From: Oligoflexia bacterium
GTDB taxonomy: Bacteria > Bdellovibrionota > Bacteriovoracia > Bacteriovoracales > Bacteriovoracaceae
DNA length: 44,234 bases
Assembly (NCBI GenBank): GCA_015231955.1
Contig: JADGAN010000042.1
Span: 1 to 44,234, forward strand
Reading direction: 5' to 3'
Part shown: piece after piece, positions 1 to 7,906 of the stretch
How positions within the stretch are numbered: the stretch's first letter is position 1
Layout of the letters: each line of letters begins with the position of its first letter
Notes under the pieces: generated by a model
Database searches by the model: none
Told to the model about the DNA's origin: nothing
The model's input: the letters and a program-made list of their open reading frames with translations, nothing else
Position numbers and translations under genes: made by a program

Positions 1-83
1 TTTTGAAACCGTATACTGTCCCCGCTAGCTTCACACTGGAACTGCTAACAAATACTGCTACCAGCCACCCTGCTACCTGCTTG

Positions 84-116
84 CTGGATTTGTAAAACTG
101 TTTTACTGGAATCCAG
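84..116 (-). terminator. Hairpin downstream of the glycosyltransferase-like gene
   Basis: CTGGATT (84-90) pairs with AATCCAG (110-116), and inside it GTAAAAC (92-98) pairs with GTTTTAC (100-106). This makes a long, slightly bulged stem about 20 bp beyond the stop codon of the minus-strand gene ending at 137. There is no clear T-tract on the minus strand, so it is either a weak or factor-assisted terminator or a 3' mRNA stabiliser. The call is inference from structure and position. Confidence 0.4.
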
Positions 117-136
117 TTTAAACTTACGTGCTTGCA

Positions 137-1459
137 TTACTCGGCCTGGGAGAGCAAAACTATTTTTGCAACTTTATAAAACATTTCCCAAATGCTAGTT
201 TCAGGTTCAATGTTTTTATCAAAATTTTCGCGTGCCACCTCTGCACATTTAGGAATAACGTCAGCATAAAGATTTAAAAGTGCACTCTTCATGCGTGGAT
301 TGTTATCATCTAATTTGAAATATTTTTTATTAATCTTATGTAAAGGAACGTCATGGGCAATTTCCGCCAAGGGATAGAGAAGACCTTTAGGCATAAACAG
401 ATCAAGGCAACTCACTTTAGTGTATGTGTTAGTGGGTTCTTCTGCGCTACCCTCATAAGGGTTAGAGATTTTGTAGAGGAAGCCTCTTTTATACAGATGG
501 GTTAAGATGCTACCACTTTTTTTTATCTGTTTCCAGAGAACATACTTTGTAAAAATTTCATCATCACCATAAACGTGACGATAAGGAAAATTTTCAATTT
601 TTTTCAAGAGGTCTCTTATTCCGTTATTGCCTTCATGAGTTCCGCCAAAAACGCTGGCAGTTAATGGTCCTATCGCCATCGGATTGAGGTGCATCCTATG
701 ATACTGTTTCCCACTGCCAATCCATTCTCCAATAGTAAAGAGTTCGGCAGCAGTTACTTTATGATCCACATCTCTTAGGAGGTATCTGATTTTTTCTCCT
801 TTTGGCATCTGTTCATCCAGCACCATAAAGCGCCAAAAAGCGGCATCCCGCCCTACTTGTGGTAAATGGTTATCCACATAGGCGATTTCGCAACCTTGAT
901 TCAATAGTTGTGCAATAAAGGCATCACTAGTGGTGTTGTTCATTGCTCCTATAGAGGCATTTTCGGGCCGTCGTTTGGCCACATAAAAGCGAAAGCTGAA
1001 GCTTTCATAACCCCAAAGTTTTTTTTCAAGCAGACCACTTGCCGCTTTGGTCTCGCTGATACTTTGGATGAAATCTAGGGATCCTTGCAAATACTTTTTG
1101 TTGTTTCCAAATAAGGTCACGGCGATAATACGTGCTTCAAAACTGCACTTCCAAAACTCTTTGCGAGTAGCGATAGGATGTGAATCGGTGATGATCGCGC
1201 CACTATGTGGATGCTTATATTGATACCTCCAGACATCCACTCTTGAGCGCCTTTCTGGTGACAGATCATCGGGATCACGAGGCGCTTGCAGTAAAGAGTG
1301 GTTAAAAGCTTCTCGCATCCGCTTATGGCCAAAAGTTTTCAAGATCACGAAAGAGGTTTTAATTTTACCTTGGATATCTCGTTTATATCCAGCATCAATG
1401 ATTTTTTTTATTTTAGAGCTGAAGCAATCATACTCATAATTATAATCATGGCAGCTCAT
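137..1459 (-). CDS. Glycosyltransferase-like (GT-A fold, DxD motif) protein
   Basis: This is a 440-residue soluble protein without a signal peptide. Its central part carries the signature of a poorly characterised glycosyltransferase-like group: FWRFMVLDE (208-216), then RDVDHKVTAAE (229-239) with a DxD-type metal/nucleotide-sugar motif (D230, D232), then GEWIGSG, a GG pair near 272 and YGDDE around 298-301. The ATG at 1459 is preceded by an AGGAGAT ribosome site at about 9 bp. The gene starts 5 bp after the stop of the CotH-type gene upstream, so the two are almost certainly cotranscribed. The roughly 190-residue N-terminal region is not recognised. The transferase assignment rests on motif order and is inferred; acceptor and donor sugar cannot be read from the sequence. 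Confidence 0.6.
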   Translation of the reverse strand: MSCHDYNYEYDCFSSKIKKIIDAGYKRDIQGKIKTSFVILKTFGHKRMREAFNHSLLQAPRDPDDLSPERRSRVDVWRYQYKHPHSGAIITDSHPIATRKEFWKCSFEARIIAVTLFGNNKKYLQGSLDFIQSISETKAASGLLEKKLWGYESFSFRFYVAKRRPENASIGAMNNTTSDAFIAQLLNQGCEIAYVDNHLPQVGRDAAFWRFMVLDEQMPKGEKIRYLLRDVDHKVTAAELFTIGEWIGSGKQYHRMHLNPMAIGPLTASVFGGTHEGNNGIRDLLKKIENFPYRHVYGDDEIFTKYVLWKQIKKSGSILTHLYKRGFLYKISNPYEGSAEEPTNTYTKVSCLDLFMPKGLLYPLAEIAHDVPLHKINKKYFKLDDNNPRMKSALLNLYADVIPKCAEVARENFDKNIEPETSIWEMFYKVAKIVLLSQAE

Positions 1460-1464
1460 AATTG

Positions 1465-2898
1465 TTAATCTCCTCTTGCAATTTCCGTGATGTGTTGATC
1501 AAGCCACTGTAAGCGCCTCTTTTGCCAAGACTTCAGTTTTTTGATCTCGCCCTCATAGGTATGAGGGTAAGGAGGGGCCATGGTAAAGAATAGCTTGGGT
1601 GGTTTGCCCAGCACGTGCCAGCGTTTGAAGTTGCGATCAATGGCCTCTTGGGGAGTTTGCCAGGCAATCTGGTCGATGAGTTGATTAACGTTATCCCAAT
1701 CCAAGAGAGCACCAGGCTTGCGATACTCTTGGTATTGCTTAATCACTGCGCTGGCAAACTGCTGTGATTGCAATAAGCGTTTAAACCAAAAGAGTTCAGT
1801 GTTGCCATCTAAAAGGTAGTACCCGTGGCCATGTTGAAAACCCGAAGTAAGATTTTGGTGATAAGGCCAGTAGTTACCCATGGCAATATCAAAATCCCAG
1901 AGAGGACCCATCTGAAATTTGCCTTGCTTATCTCGAAAGAAGAAAATACTGCGTTTAAAACCATCCATATTTTTAAACACCTCTTGAATGAGAAAGTAGT
2001 GAACAAAGGTAGGCAAATCAATGGCCTTACTCCAAAGCTCATCGTGGGGTTCTTCCGGCGTCATCGCTTTAAAGATGCTCTCAAAATCTGTCATGGTATT
2101 GATCATATACTGTTCAAACTGTGCATGCTTGAGGGGATCTGCCTGCTTTAGCGCTGCAATTTTAGATTTTGAAGGATAAACATAGGTGAATTTTGTCGAC
2201 CATGTTGAACGGAAAGTCTCGCCTGCTTCTTCAATATTACCTGCACCTCTACCATCTCTTTTTAAAATAAAAGGGTTGTCACTCTTATTTAAATCATCAA
2301 AATCAAATTTATCAATATTGACTCTATCCTTGCTGCGTTCAATTTTTTCCACAAGGGTATAAATACCTTTATACTTGCAATTGATTACAACCTCCACCTG
2401 CCTCCACTGGCTTACATACCAAAGTGGCTTTCCTTTCTCTCTTGTCATTTGCCGGGCAAGTTCAAAGGCAAATGCATTTCTAATCAAGGTGCGATCAATA
2501 AAAGAGGCGATTAAGATCCATTCGCTAGAGGGCGACATTCCCAACAGGGGCAACGCTGTTTCTTTATTGCGCTCATTATCAGTGTAAAACTCCACCTGAT
2601 AACTTCTCTTGGGATAGTGTCGGCTAAAATTACCCCTGACATTGATTTTTATAGGAGTGCCACTCTCTTTTTCAGATTCACAAGCATAGTCTGTGGTAGA
2701 AGGGTTCTCGAGTAAGAGCCATGTGGCATTGATCTTTTTTTTATTTTTAGGAATAAGCTGTTGCTGCTCAGTCACTATTTTGATCAAGGGAATAGCTTTA
2801 GAAGGATGGGCTAAAAGTTGCTTGGGGATTACAAGTGTGATGGTGATAGTGATGATAATGATGAATAGTGCTAAAAATCTAAAGTAGGAAGAGAACAT
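1465..2898 (-). CDS. Exported CotH-type protein kinase
   Basis: The 477-residue protein has an N-terminal hydrophobic export signal (about residues 8-30, ending near LLAHP). CotH family features follow in order: IKINVRGNFSRHYPKRSYQVEF (83-104), ILIASFIDRTLIRNAFAFELA (128-148), YKGIYTLVEKIERSKDRVNI (176-195), ILKRDGRG (211-218) and GPLWDFDIAMGN (331-342). The WDFD stretch matches the metal-binding Asp region of this atypical kinase fold, known from spore-coat CotH and from bacterial and eukaryotic relatives. A GGGAGG ribosome site lies just before the ATG. The organism need not sporulate; CotH-like kinases are common exported proteins in non-sporulating bacteria. The substrate is unknown. The downstream glycosyltransferase-like gene suggests joint action on surface or exported proteins. 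Confidence 0.8.
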   Translation of the reverse strand: MFSSYFRFLALFIIIITITITLVIPKQLLAHPSKAIPLIKIVTEQQQLIPKNKKKINATWLLLENPSTTDYACESEKESGTPIKINVRGNFSRHYPKRSYQVEFYTDNERNKETALPLLGMSPSSEWILIASFIDRTLIRNAFAFELARQMTREKGKPLWYVSQWRQVEVVINCKYKGIYTLVEKIERSKDRVNIDKFDFDDLNKSDNPFILKRDGRGAGNIEEAGETFRSTWSTKFTYVYPSKSKIAALKQADPLKHAQFEQYMINTMTDFESIFKAMTPEEPHDELWSKAIDLPTFVHYFLIQEVFKNMDGFKRSIFFFRDKQGKFQMGPLWDFDIAMGNYWPYHQNLTSGFQHGHGYYLLDGNTELFWFKRLLQSQQFASAVIKQYQEYRKPGALLDWDNVNQLIDQIAWQTPQEAIDRNFKRWHVLGKPPKLFFTMAPPYPHTYEGEIKKLKSWQKRRLQWLDQHITEIARGD

Positions 2899-3131
2899 GT
2901 TGAACCTCCCGGCCTTTATTGTTAAAAAACAGTTGTACGTTATGTGCGTAAGAATCTTTTGTAAAGTGTTTCTCTATTATTGGTGTGCAAGATATTTGTA
3001 AGCTGCCTAGAAAGTGCTTGCTCTAAGATTTAATCTAATATATACCTCCAGACGTAATTGGAAATCTGGCGCTACCAACTTTTGTGTACCTAAGAATGAA
3101 ATAGTATTAGTAGTATCTAGGAGGTAAGCTT

Positions 3132-3761
3132 ATGAAATCATTTTTTACTGTCTTTTGGATTCTATCACTCTCTCTAAATGTGTTTCTGCTATCATCATCA
3201 TTTACTAATGCCCATGCAAAAACTTTCCAGATTAGCAAGACCAAGGAGTTTCTCGGTAATCGAGATCAGTTGAAGGGCATTATTTTATCTTATGAGAGTT
3301 ATTGTAAGAGTGGATGTAAATATATGCTCTCCGATGTGGAGGAGATTAAGGTGTTGGATAGAACTAACCCCAATCATTTTTACATATGGACAAAGATCGC
3401 CGGAATAAGAACTTTCATGTACTTTAGTGGTATTGAAATTATCGAGAGCGATGGACAAACTGTCATTAAACTGAGTACCCCCAAGAAGGAGCAAATCCAA
3501 TATTTGAAAAGCAAATACGCTTTAGAGCACGTCCCACTATTTAGCAATAACGATGCTAGCTGGACACTAACTGATAAGTATCGTAGCGATGGAACTTTTG
3601 CTGCAACACTAGTTCACTATCAAGGAAAATTTACTTCAAATTCGTTGGTGGTGCTTGCGATAGCAGATGCTGTCTATAATGGTCTTCGCAATACTGCTAG
3701 GGATTTCTTTCAGGCACTAGGGCCCAGCACTGGATCTAATGAAGAAGAAGTCATTCAATAG
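3132..3761 (+). CDS. Exported protein, possible START/SRPBCC-like lipid-binding fold
   Basis: The 209-residue protein has a clear signal peptide (residues 1-29, SFTNAHA cleavage region) and is preceded by a strong GGAGGT site. The mature part has one Cys pair (SYCKSGC) and a stretch reading NPNHFYIWTKIAGIRTFMYFSGIEI, then LEHVPLF and ASWTLTDKYRSDGT. This alternation of strands and the terminal amphipathic helix (LAIADAVYNGLRNTARDFF) resemble SRPBCC/START-like small-ligand proteins, but no diagnostic motif is present, so the fold is a guess. A mobile miniature element follows 39 bp after the stop. The gene precedes the FadL/reductase module but is separated from it by that insertion. Confidence 0.55.
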   Translation: MKSFFTVFWILSLSLNVFLLSSSFTNAHAKTFQISKTKEFLGNRDQLKGIILSYESYCKSGCKYMLSDVEEIKVLDRTNPNHFYIWTKIAGIRTFMYFSGIEIIESDGQTVIKLSTPKKEQIQYLKSKYALEHVPLFSNNDASWTLTDKYRSDGTFAATLVHYQGKFTSNSLVVLAIADAVYNGLRNTARDFFQALGPSTGSNEEEVIQ

Positions 3762-3800
3762 ACGATAAAGAAAAATTAGCGACTATTTTAAAATTAAATC

Positions 3801-3906
3801 GTAACTGCTCACACCCTTCAGCCATCTACCCTCTACCGGATGCTGAAAGTTGCTTAGCTAACAGCATTTGGTTGAGAGGTGAAGGTTGAGGGGTGTGAGC
3901 AGTTAC
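3801..3906 (+). mobile_element. Miniature inverted-repeat element (MITE), copy 1
   Basis: This 106-bp non-coding element begins GTAACTGCTCACACCC and ends with its exact reverse complement, a 16-bp perfect terminal inverted repeat that extends to about 21/23. It is flanked by an exact 8-bp direct repeat ATTAAATC (3793-3800 and 3907-3914), read as a target-site duplication. An internal TTCAGC/GCTGAA hairpin and a TTAGCTAA palindrome give it a highly folded transcript. It is identical to the copy at 23825-23916 except for 14 extra bases between two CTCAACC repeats. It encodes no protein. Ends starting GTAA with 8-bp duplications are typical of the IS66 family, so trans-mobilisation by an IS66 transposase is inferred. 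Confidence 0.85.
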
Positions 3907-3953
3907 ATTAAATCTAGAGCAGGTTCCATGCTGAAAATGCTGGAGGTGGTATT

Positions 3954-5300
3954 ATGATTTTCATGTGCAAACTACTATGCCTAGGGATAGGCATTTGCTT
4001 CATACTGCTTGCTAACATCGTTATCGCTAGCGCTGCTATCTTGGGCGCCAAGAACCTGGCCCTCGCAGGGGCCGCAACAGTTACGGGTGCCGACTATTTT
4101 AGTGGCGCAAGCAATCCTGCCTCTAGTGCATTTGTCGAGAGTATCAGCTGGGGGATTGCCGCCTCTATTAGCGAACCCAAATTGTTGTCTCTTGATTATG
4201 AGCGCTCATCCACTACGCCAGAGTGGGCAATCAAGGAGAAAAAAAGTAGCAGTTCAGAGAGAATTAATAAATTAAACGTTGGCATGGTCATCCCCGTATT
4301 GAGTGGTCCTAATCTCTCTTTCAGCATTGTTGGGTCAGTGCCAGTTAAAGATGTTGCTGCAATTTATACGATGAATTCTAGAGAAGCAAGCTATCTCACC
4401 TACAATAGCAAAAATCAGGTGCCGGAGGTTTATACTTCCTTGGGAATAAAGTTAGGAAATCGCTTCTCTTTGGGAGCTGGCCTTTTTTACTCCTCAAGGA
4501 TTGATGGCAACGTTTTGATTAGGGCCTTAGATACCGATGCTGGCTCTCGTATGGAGATCGCACTAAAACCGATCTTAACTCCCTATTTTGGAATTCTCTA
4601 TGCTAGCAAAGAGGGGCAGTTTTTATTAGGAGCTGCTTATAAAGGGCAACAGCATTGCAAGTTGAAGATCGATGTAGATGCTAACTTTGAATCAACCGAT
4701 GAATCGATCCAACCTATCCCTATTATGATTACCGCCAACTTGCTCTCTTTCTATAAACCGGAAAGTTTTGCCTTGGGGAGTGCTTATAAAGTATGGCCAC
4801 TTACACTTTACTTAGGAGTTGAGAAAAAGCGCTGGTCAAAATATAAGGCCCCTGTTTTAGCATTGTCAGTGACCAATTTGGACGATTTTTCTGACAACCA
4901 TATGGATAATCGGATTAGACTCAAAGACACCTCCTCCTATCATTTTGGTATAGAGATGGAGCGGCCTTTGCTTTTCTCTTTGGCATCCTCTCCAGAACAA
5001 AAGTTAAGCTTGTGGGCCAGAGCAGGTGTGGGGCACGAGACCTCTGCACTTCGTGCAGGCCCTCGTAGTTTAAGCGTCCTCGATACTGCAAAGACCATCA
5101 TTTCCTTTGGCCTAGGGGTAGGAAATATCTCTTTAAAACGCTTGTTTGTTCATTCTCGAAAATTTCAAGTGGGACTTGCTGCTGCAGTAACTTTGCTGGA
5201 TAAAAAAGCTTTGTTGCTCAGAGAAGACTTCTTCACAGAGCGGGCGCGGGTCGGTGGAGAGATTTATACACTTATGGGAGAGATCGGGGTTGAGTATTAA
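3954..5300 (+). CDS. FadL/OMPP1-like outer-membrane barrel protein
   Basis: The 448-residue protein has a signal peptide (hydrophobic core about residues 7-25) followed by GAKNLALAGAATVTGADYF and NPAS. That matches the FadL/TodX/OMPP1 entry pattern, in which an N-terminal segment plugs a 14-strand barrel and an NPA motif sits near the N-terminus. The remainder alternates short amphipathic strands, and the protein ends in an aromatic residue (GVEY), as outer-membrane proteins usually do. The start is fixed by GGAGG 8 bp before the ATG. The family imports fatty acids, aromatics and other hydrophobic compounds across the outer membrane. The next gene follows with almost no gap and encodes a steroid-reductase-like enzyme, so a hydrophobic-substrate channel fits the context. 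The promoter lies in or very near the miniature element ending 47 bp upstream. Confidence 0.7.
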   Translation: MIFMCKLLCLGIGICFILLANIVIASAAILGAKNLALAGAATVTGADYFSGASNPASSAFVESISWGIAASISEPKLLSLDYERSSTTPEWAIKEKKSSSSERINKLNVGMVIPVLSGPNLSFSIVGSVPVKDVAAIYTMNSREASYLTYNSKNQVPEVYTSLGIKLGNRFSLGAGLFYSSRIDGNVLIRALDTDAGSRMEIALKPILTPYFGILYASKEGQFLLGAAYKGQQHCKLKIDVDANFESTDESIQPIPIMITANLLSFYKPESFALGSAYKVWPLTLYLGVEKKRWSKYKAPVLALSVTNLDDFSDNHMDNRIRLKDTSSYHFGIEMERPLLFSLASSPEQKLSLWARAGVGHETSALRAGPRSLSVLDTAKTIISFGLGVGNISLKRLFVHSRKFQVGLAAAVTLLDKKALLLREDFFTERARVGGEIYTLMGEIGVEY

Positions 5301-5306
5301 TTGAAT

Positions 5307-6080
5307 ATGGACATAAGTATGGAGACACTTTATAAGTTGCTGCTTGTGGCAGAGTTTGTTCTGGCTTTTTTTACCTTTTTTACACTCTATTTTATCAAGG
5401 CCCCTTATGGCAGGCATCGGCGTGAAGGTTGGGGGCCAGAAATCTCCTGTCGTGCTGGCTGGATGATCATGGAGTTGCCTGCAGTTGTCGTAATCTTTTG
5501 CTGTTTTTGGTTAGGAAATAAACAGTTGCCACTCGTACTCTTTTTTTTATTGTGGGAGCTTCACTATTTGCAACGAACCTTTGTTTTCCCTTTGCTCATG
5601 AAGGTTCAAAGGAAGACGATGCCGCTCTTGATTGTGTTTTTTTCCATTATCTTTAATCTTATGAACGGGTTCATCAATGGATACTCTCTTTTTTTGATGG
5701 AGAATCGCTATCTAGATCTGGCCGCTACCGCCTGGTTGTATGATCCCAGATTTATTTTTGGTACGGCACTTTTTCTGTTGGGTTTTGGGATTAATCTTCA
5801 CTCTGATCATGTGTTGAGAAATTTAAGGAAGCAAGGGGAGTTGGATTATAAGATACCCCATGCAGGTCTTCATCGCTACGTGGCCGCACCCAATTATCTA
5901 GGGGAGGTGATCGAATGGAGTGGTTGGGCACTCTTAACTTGGTCTTTACCAGGGCTCGCCTTTGCCCTCTTTACCATCGCTAATCTTCTGCCACGGGCCT
6001 ATGCACACTTGCTTTGGTATAGGATGAAATTTGCTGATTACCCAGGAGAAAGAAAGGCGCTAATTCCTTTTGTTTACTAG
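5307..6080 (+). CDS. Steroid 5-alpha-reductase family integral membrane protein
   Basis: The protein has about 257 residues and six or so membrane segments. The C-terminal half carries the family signature: FGINLHSDHVLRNLR, then GLHRYVAAPNYLGEVIEWSGWALLTW, and a final FADYPGERKALIPFVY. This corresponds to the NADPH-dependent 3-oxo-5-alpha-steroid 4-dehydrogenase / isoprenylcysteine-methyltransferase-like fold, and the ending matches SRD5A proteins, which terminate KRKAIIPF-type. A TTG at 5301 directly abuts the stop of the FadL-like gene; the ATG codons at 5307 and 5319 are more likely starts, so translation is probably coupled. The true substrate may be a steroid, a sterol-like hopanoid derivative, a polyprenol or an enoyl lipid. 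The pairing with the downstream SDR supports redox modification of a polycyclic or isoprenoid lipid. Confidence 0.8.
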   Translation: MDISMETLYKLLLVAEFVLAFFTFFTLYFIKAPYGRHRREGWGPEISCRAGWMIMELPAVVVIFCCFWLGNKQLPLVLFFLLWELHYLQRTFVFPLLMKVQRKTMPLLIVFFSIIFNLMNGFINGYSLFLMENRYLDLAATAWLYDPRFIFGTALFLLGFGINLHSDHVLRNLRKQGELDYKIPHAGLHRYVAAPNYLGEVIEWSGWALLTWSLPGLAFALFTIANLLPRAYAHLLWYRMKFADYPGERKALIPFVY

Positions 6081-6105
6081 TTCCTTTTTTCAAGAGGAGA
6101 TAACT

Positions 6106-7089
6106 ATGGTTTTGGTAACTGGAGCAACTGGACATTTGGGTAACAATCTTGTTCGACAACTCTTAAGCAAAGGCGAAGGAGTTAGGGTTTTACTAAGAAA
6201 AAACTCCAATCAAAGCGCACTTGAGGGGCTGCAGGTAGAGAAAGTTTATGGTGATGTACTTGATTATCACTCCCTACTTGCCGTTTGCAAAGGTATCGAC
6301 TGTGTTTACCATTGTGCTGCACTCATCTCTCTTTTACCTGGAGAGTACAAGAAACTTTATGCCACCAATGTTCGTGGGACTGAGAATGTGATTGCTGCCT
6401 GCTTGGAGATGCGGGTAAATAAATTGATTCAAGTAAGCTCGGTAGAGGCCTATGGCAACGCCAATCCTGGAGGAGTGATCGATGAGAGCTACAGCTTTAA
6501 TCCCAAGCGCGCCATGCTGGCGTATGGAAGAACCAAGGCCGTTGGTTCACTTAAGGTGCTGGAGGCGGTAAAGAGTCGTGGTCTTCATGCGGTGTTGATC
6601 TGCCCTGTGGGCATTGTAGGGCCATACGATTTTAGGCCCTCATCCATGGGCCAGATGGTTATCGATTTTGCACATAAGAGTATGCCTTGCTACCTTGGTG
6701 GAGGTTTTGATTTTGTGGATGTTCGTGATGTGGCCGAGGCAACAATAGTTGCTGCAAAGAAGGCCCCTGCAGGAGAGGCCTATCTCTTGACCAGTGAGCA
6801 TCTGGCGATTTTGCAATTGATGGATATTTTGCAGGAGATCACTGGCATTCGCAGACCTTACCTGAAACTTCCCCATGCTGTTGCTTATCTTGCGGCACTA
6901 GCAGCAGAAAAGTATTATCAATTTTCCAAGACCACTCCGGTATTTACGAGGGATTCCATCAATATTTTACAATCCCATCTGCGTGTTAATGGAGAGAAAG
7001 CAAAACGTGAGTTAAGCTTTGCTCCTCGAGAAGTTCGTTTTGCTTTAAAAGATCAGTACGATTTTTTCAAAAGAGCAGGGAAGATTTAA
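6106..7089 (+). CDS. NAD-dependent epimerase/3beta-hydroxysteroid-dehydrogenase-type SDR
   Basis: This 327-residue extended short-chain dehydrogenase has the dinucleotide-binding motif TGATGHLG (residues 5-12), YGDVLD (48-53) at the adenine-side position, HCAALIS (69-75), VSSVEAYG (110-117) and the catalytic pair in AYGRTK (Tyr140, Lys144). The start is the ATG with AAGAGGAGA 6 bp upstream, not the earlier TTG that overlaps the previous gene. The C-terminal half (PYLKLPHAVAYLAALAAEKYY) resembles 3beta-HSD/isomerase-type and dihydroflavonol-reductase-like enzymes more than sugar epimerases. Tight linkage to a 5-alpha-reductase-like gene and a FadL-like porin suggests a lipid or steroid substrate, which is inference. 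Confidence 0.8.
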   Translation: MVLVTGATGHLGNNLVRQLLSKGEGVRVLLRKNSNQSALEGLQVEKVYGDVLDYHSLLAVCKGIDCVYHCAALISLLPGEYKKLYATNVRGTENVIAACLEMRVNKLIQVSSVEAYGNANPGGVIDESYSFNPKRAMLAYGRTKAVGSLKVLEAVKSRGLHAVLICPVGIVGPYDFRPSSMGQMVIDFAHKSMPCYLGGGFDFVDVRDVAEATIVAAKKAPAGEAYLLTSEHLAILQLMDILQEITGIRRPYLKLPHAVAYLAALAAEKYYQFSKTTPVFTRDSINILQSHLRVNGEKAKRELSFAPREVRFALKDQYDFFKRAGKI

Positions 7090-7098
7090 CATCAAAAA

Positions 7099-7117
7099 CC
7101 ACTGAGGCGAAGAGTGG
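7099..7117. terminator. Short hairpin between convergent genes
   Basis: CCACT (7099-7103) and AGTGG (7113-7117) form a 5-bp stem about 10 bp after the SDR stop, with no T-run. The rest of 7118-7252 contains no supported gene. It is a weak terminator candidate only. Confidence 0.2.
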
Positions 7118-7252
7118 GATAAAAGGACCTACTGCTGTTGTCGTACCAGATGGTTGTTAAATCCCAGCTGCTGATAGGCGCATTGGCGCTGTTGCAAGTG
7201 GGTGAGCCAACAACAGAGGCGTAGCATGCGGTTTTTAAAAGGCCATGTTGAG

Positions 7253-7867
7253 TTAGTCACAAAGCCAGGATGGAGGATTTTGTACCCAGTCCATGATCTC
7301 TTTGTGTACTCGCGGAAACAAGAAGTGGTCGAATTGGAAACGGTCAAGTGTTTGCGTGATTTCGTTTTCGATTTCGCTTGGGTTATACTGTTCACTAGGG
7401 CCACCATCGCGGCAAGCTTTGCTATGAATCATAAAGAGAGAGACCAATGCTCCGGTGCGGTCTCCACCCTTGTAACAATGAACATAGGTTGGTACTCCTT
7501 TTTTATAATTGCTTATGAGCAAATGAAAAGCATCTTTTAGCATTTGTAAGTTTTTTGAAGTAGTGACAGATCCCCCTGGTAGCAGAAAGATCGGAAATTG
7601 CTTACAAGCAAGAGCAAACTCCTTACAATGGTCTTGATTTTCTTCATGGAAATATTCCAAGCTAATGATGCTCTTTACGCCTATCTGAGCAAGTTGCTGA
7701 TAATCTTCTTGGTAACTTAAAATCCCTCCCCTATAGACTCCTTCCGTGACTATTCCAAAGTTATGGACACCTACATCGAGCAAAGAGGCGTGTCCCATAT
7801 TAGTGATTAATAGTAGTGCTAGCGTAATTAGCGATTGTGTTATTTTTGTTTTGATTTTCATTTTCAT
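7253..7867 (-). CDS. Exported dual-specificity/tyrosine-phosphatase-like protein
   Basis: The 204-residue protein has a signal peptide (about 1-27). The catalytic P-loop YVHCYKGGDRTGA carries Cys131 and Arg137 in the CX5R arrangement of cysteine-based phosphatases. Upstream elements match the Siw14/DSP-like group: GIVTEGVYRGGILSYQEDYQQLAQIGVKSIISLE is the usual rising strand-helix before the loop. The general acid is probably in the 94-104 segment but is not obvious. AAGGGG precedes the ATG. It lies 39 bp downstream of the phospholipase-C-like gene in the same direction, so the two exported enzymes are probably coexpressed. Substrates could be phosphoproteins, inositol phosphates or phosphoinositides; the sequence does not decide. 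Confidence 0.8.
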   Translation of the reverse strand: MKMKIKTKITQSLITLALLLITNMGHASLLDVGVHNFGIVTEGVYRGGILSYQEDYQQLAQIGVKSIISLEYFHEENQDHCKEFALACKQFPIFLLPGGSVTTSKNLQMLKDAFHLLISNYKKGVPTYVHCYKGGDRTGALVSLFMIHSKACRDGGPSEQYNPSEIENEITQTLDRFQFDHFLFPRVHKEIMDWVQNPPSWLCD

Positions 7868-7906
7868 TTTTTTCCCCTTATTGCATTCATTATACGGTCA
7901 AGGTTA

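Noticed and set aside
7129-7407. Minus-strand 92-residue frame whose tail reads QQRQCAYQQLGFNNHLV
   Set aside because: Most of it is a shifted frame of the phosphatase gene. The tail beyond 7253 might be a remnant, but nothing supports it as a gene.
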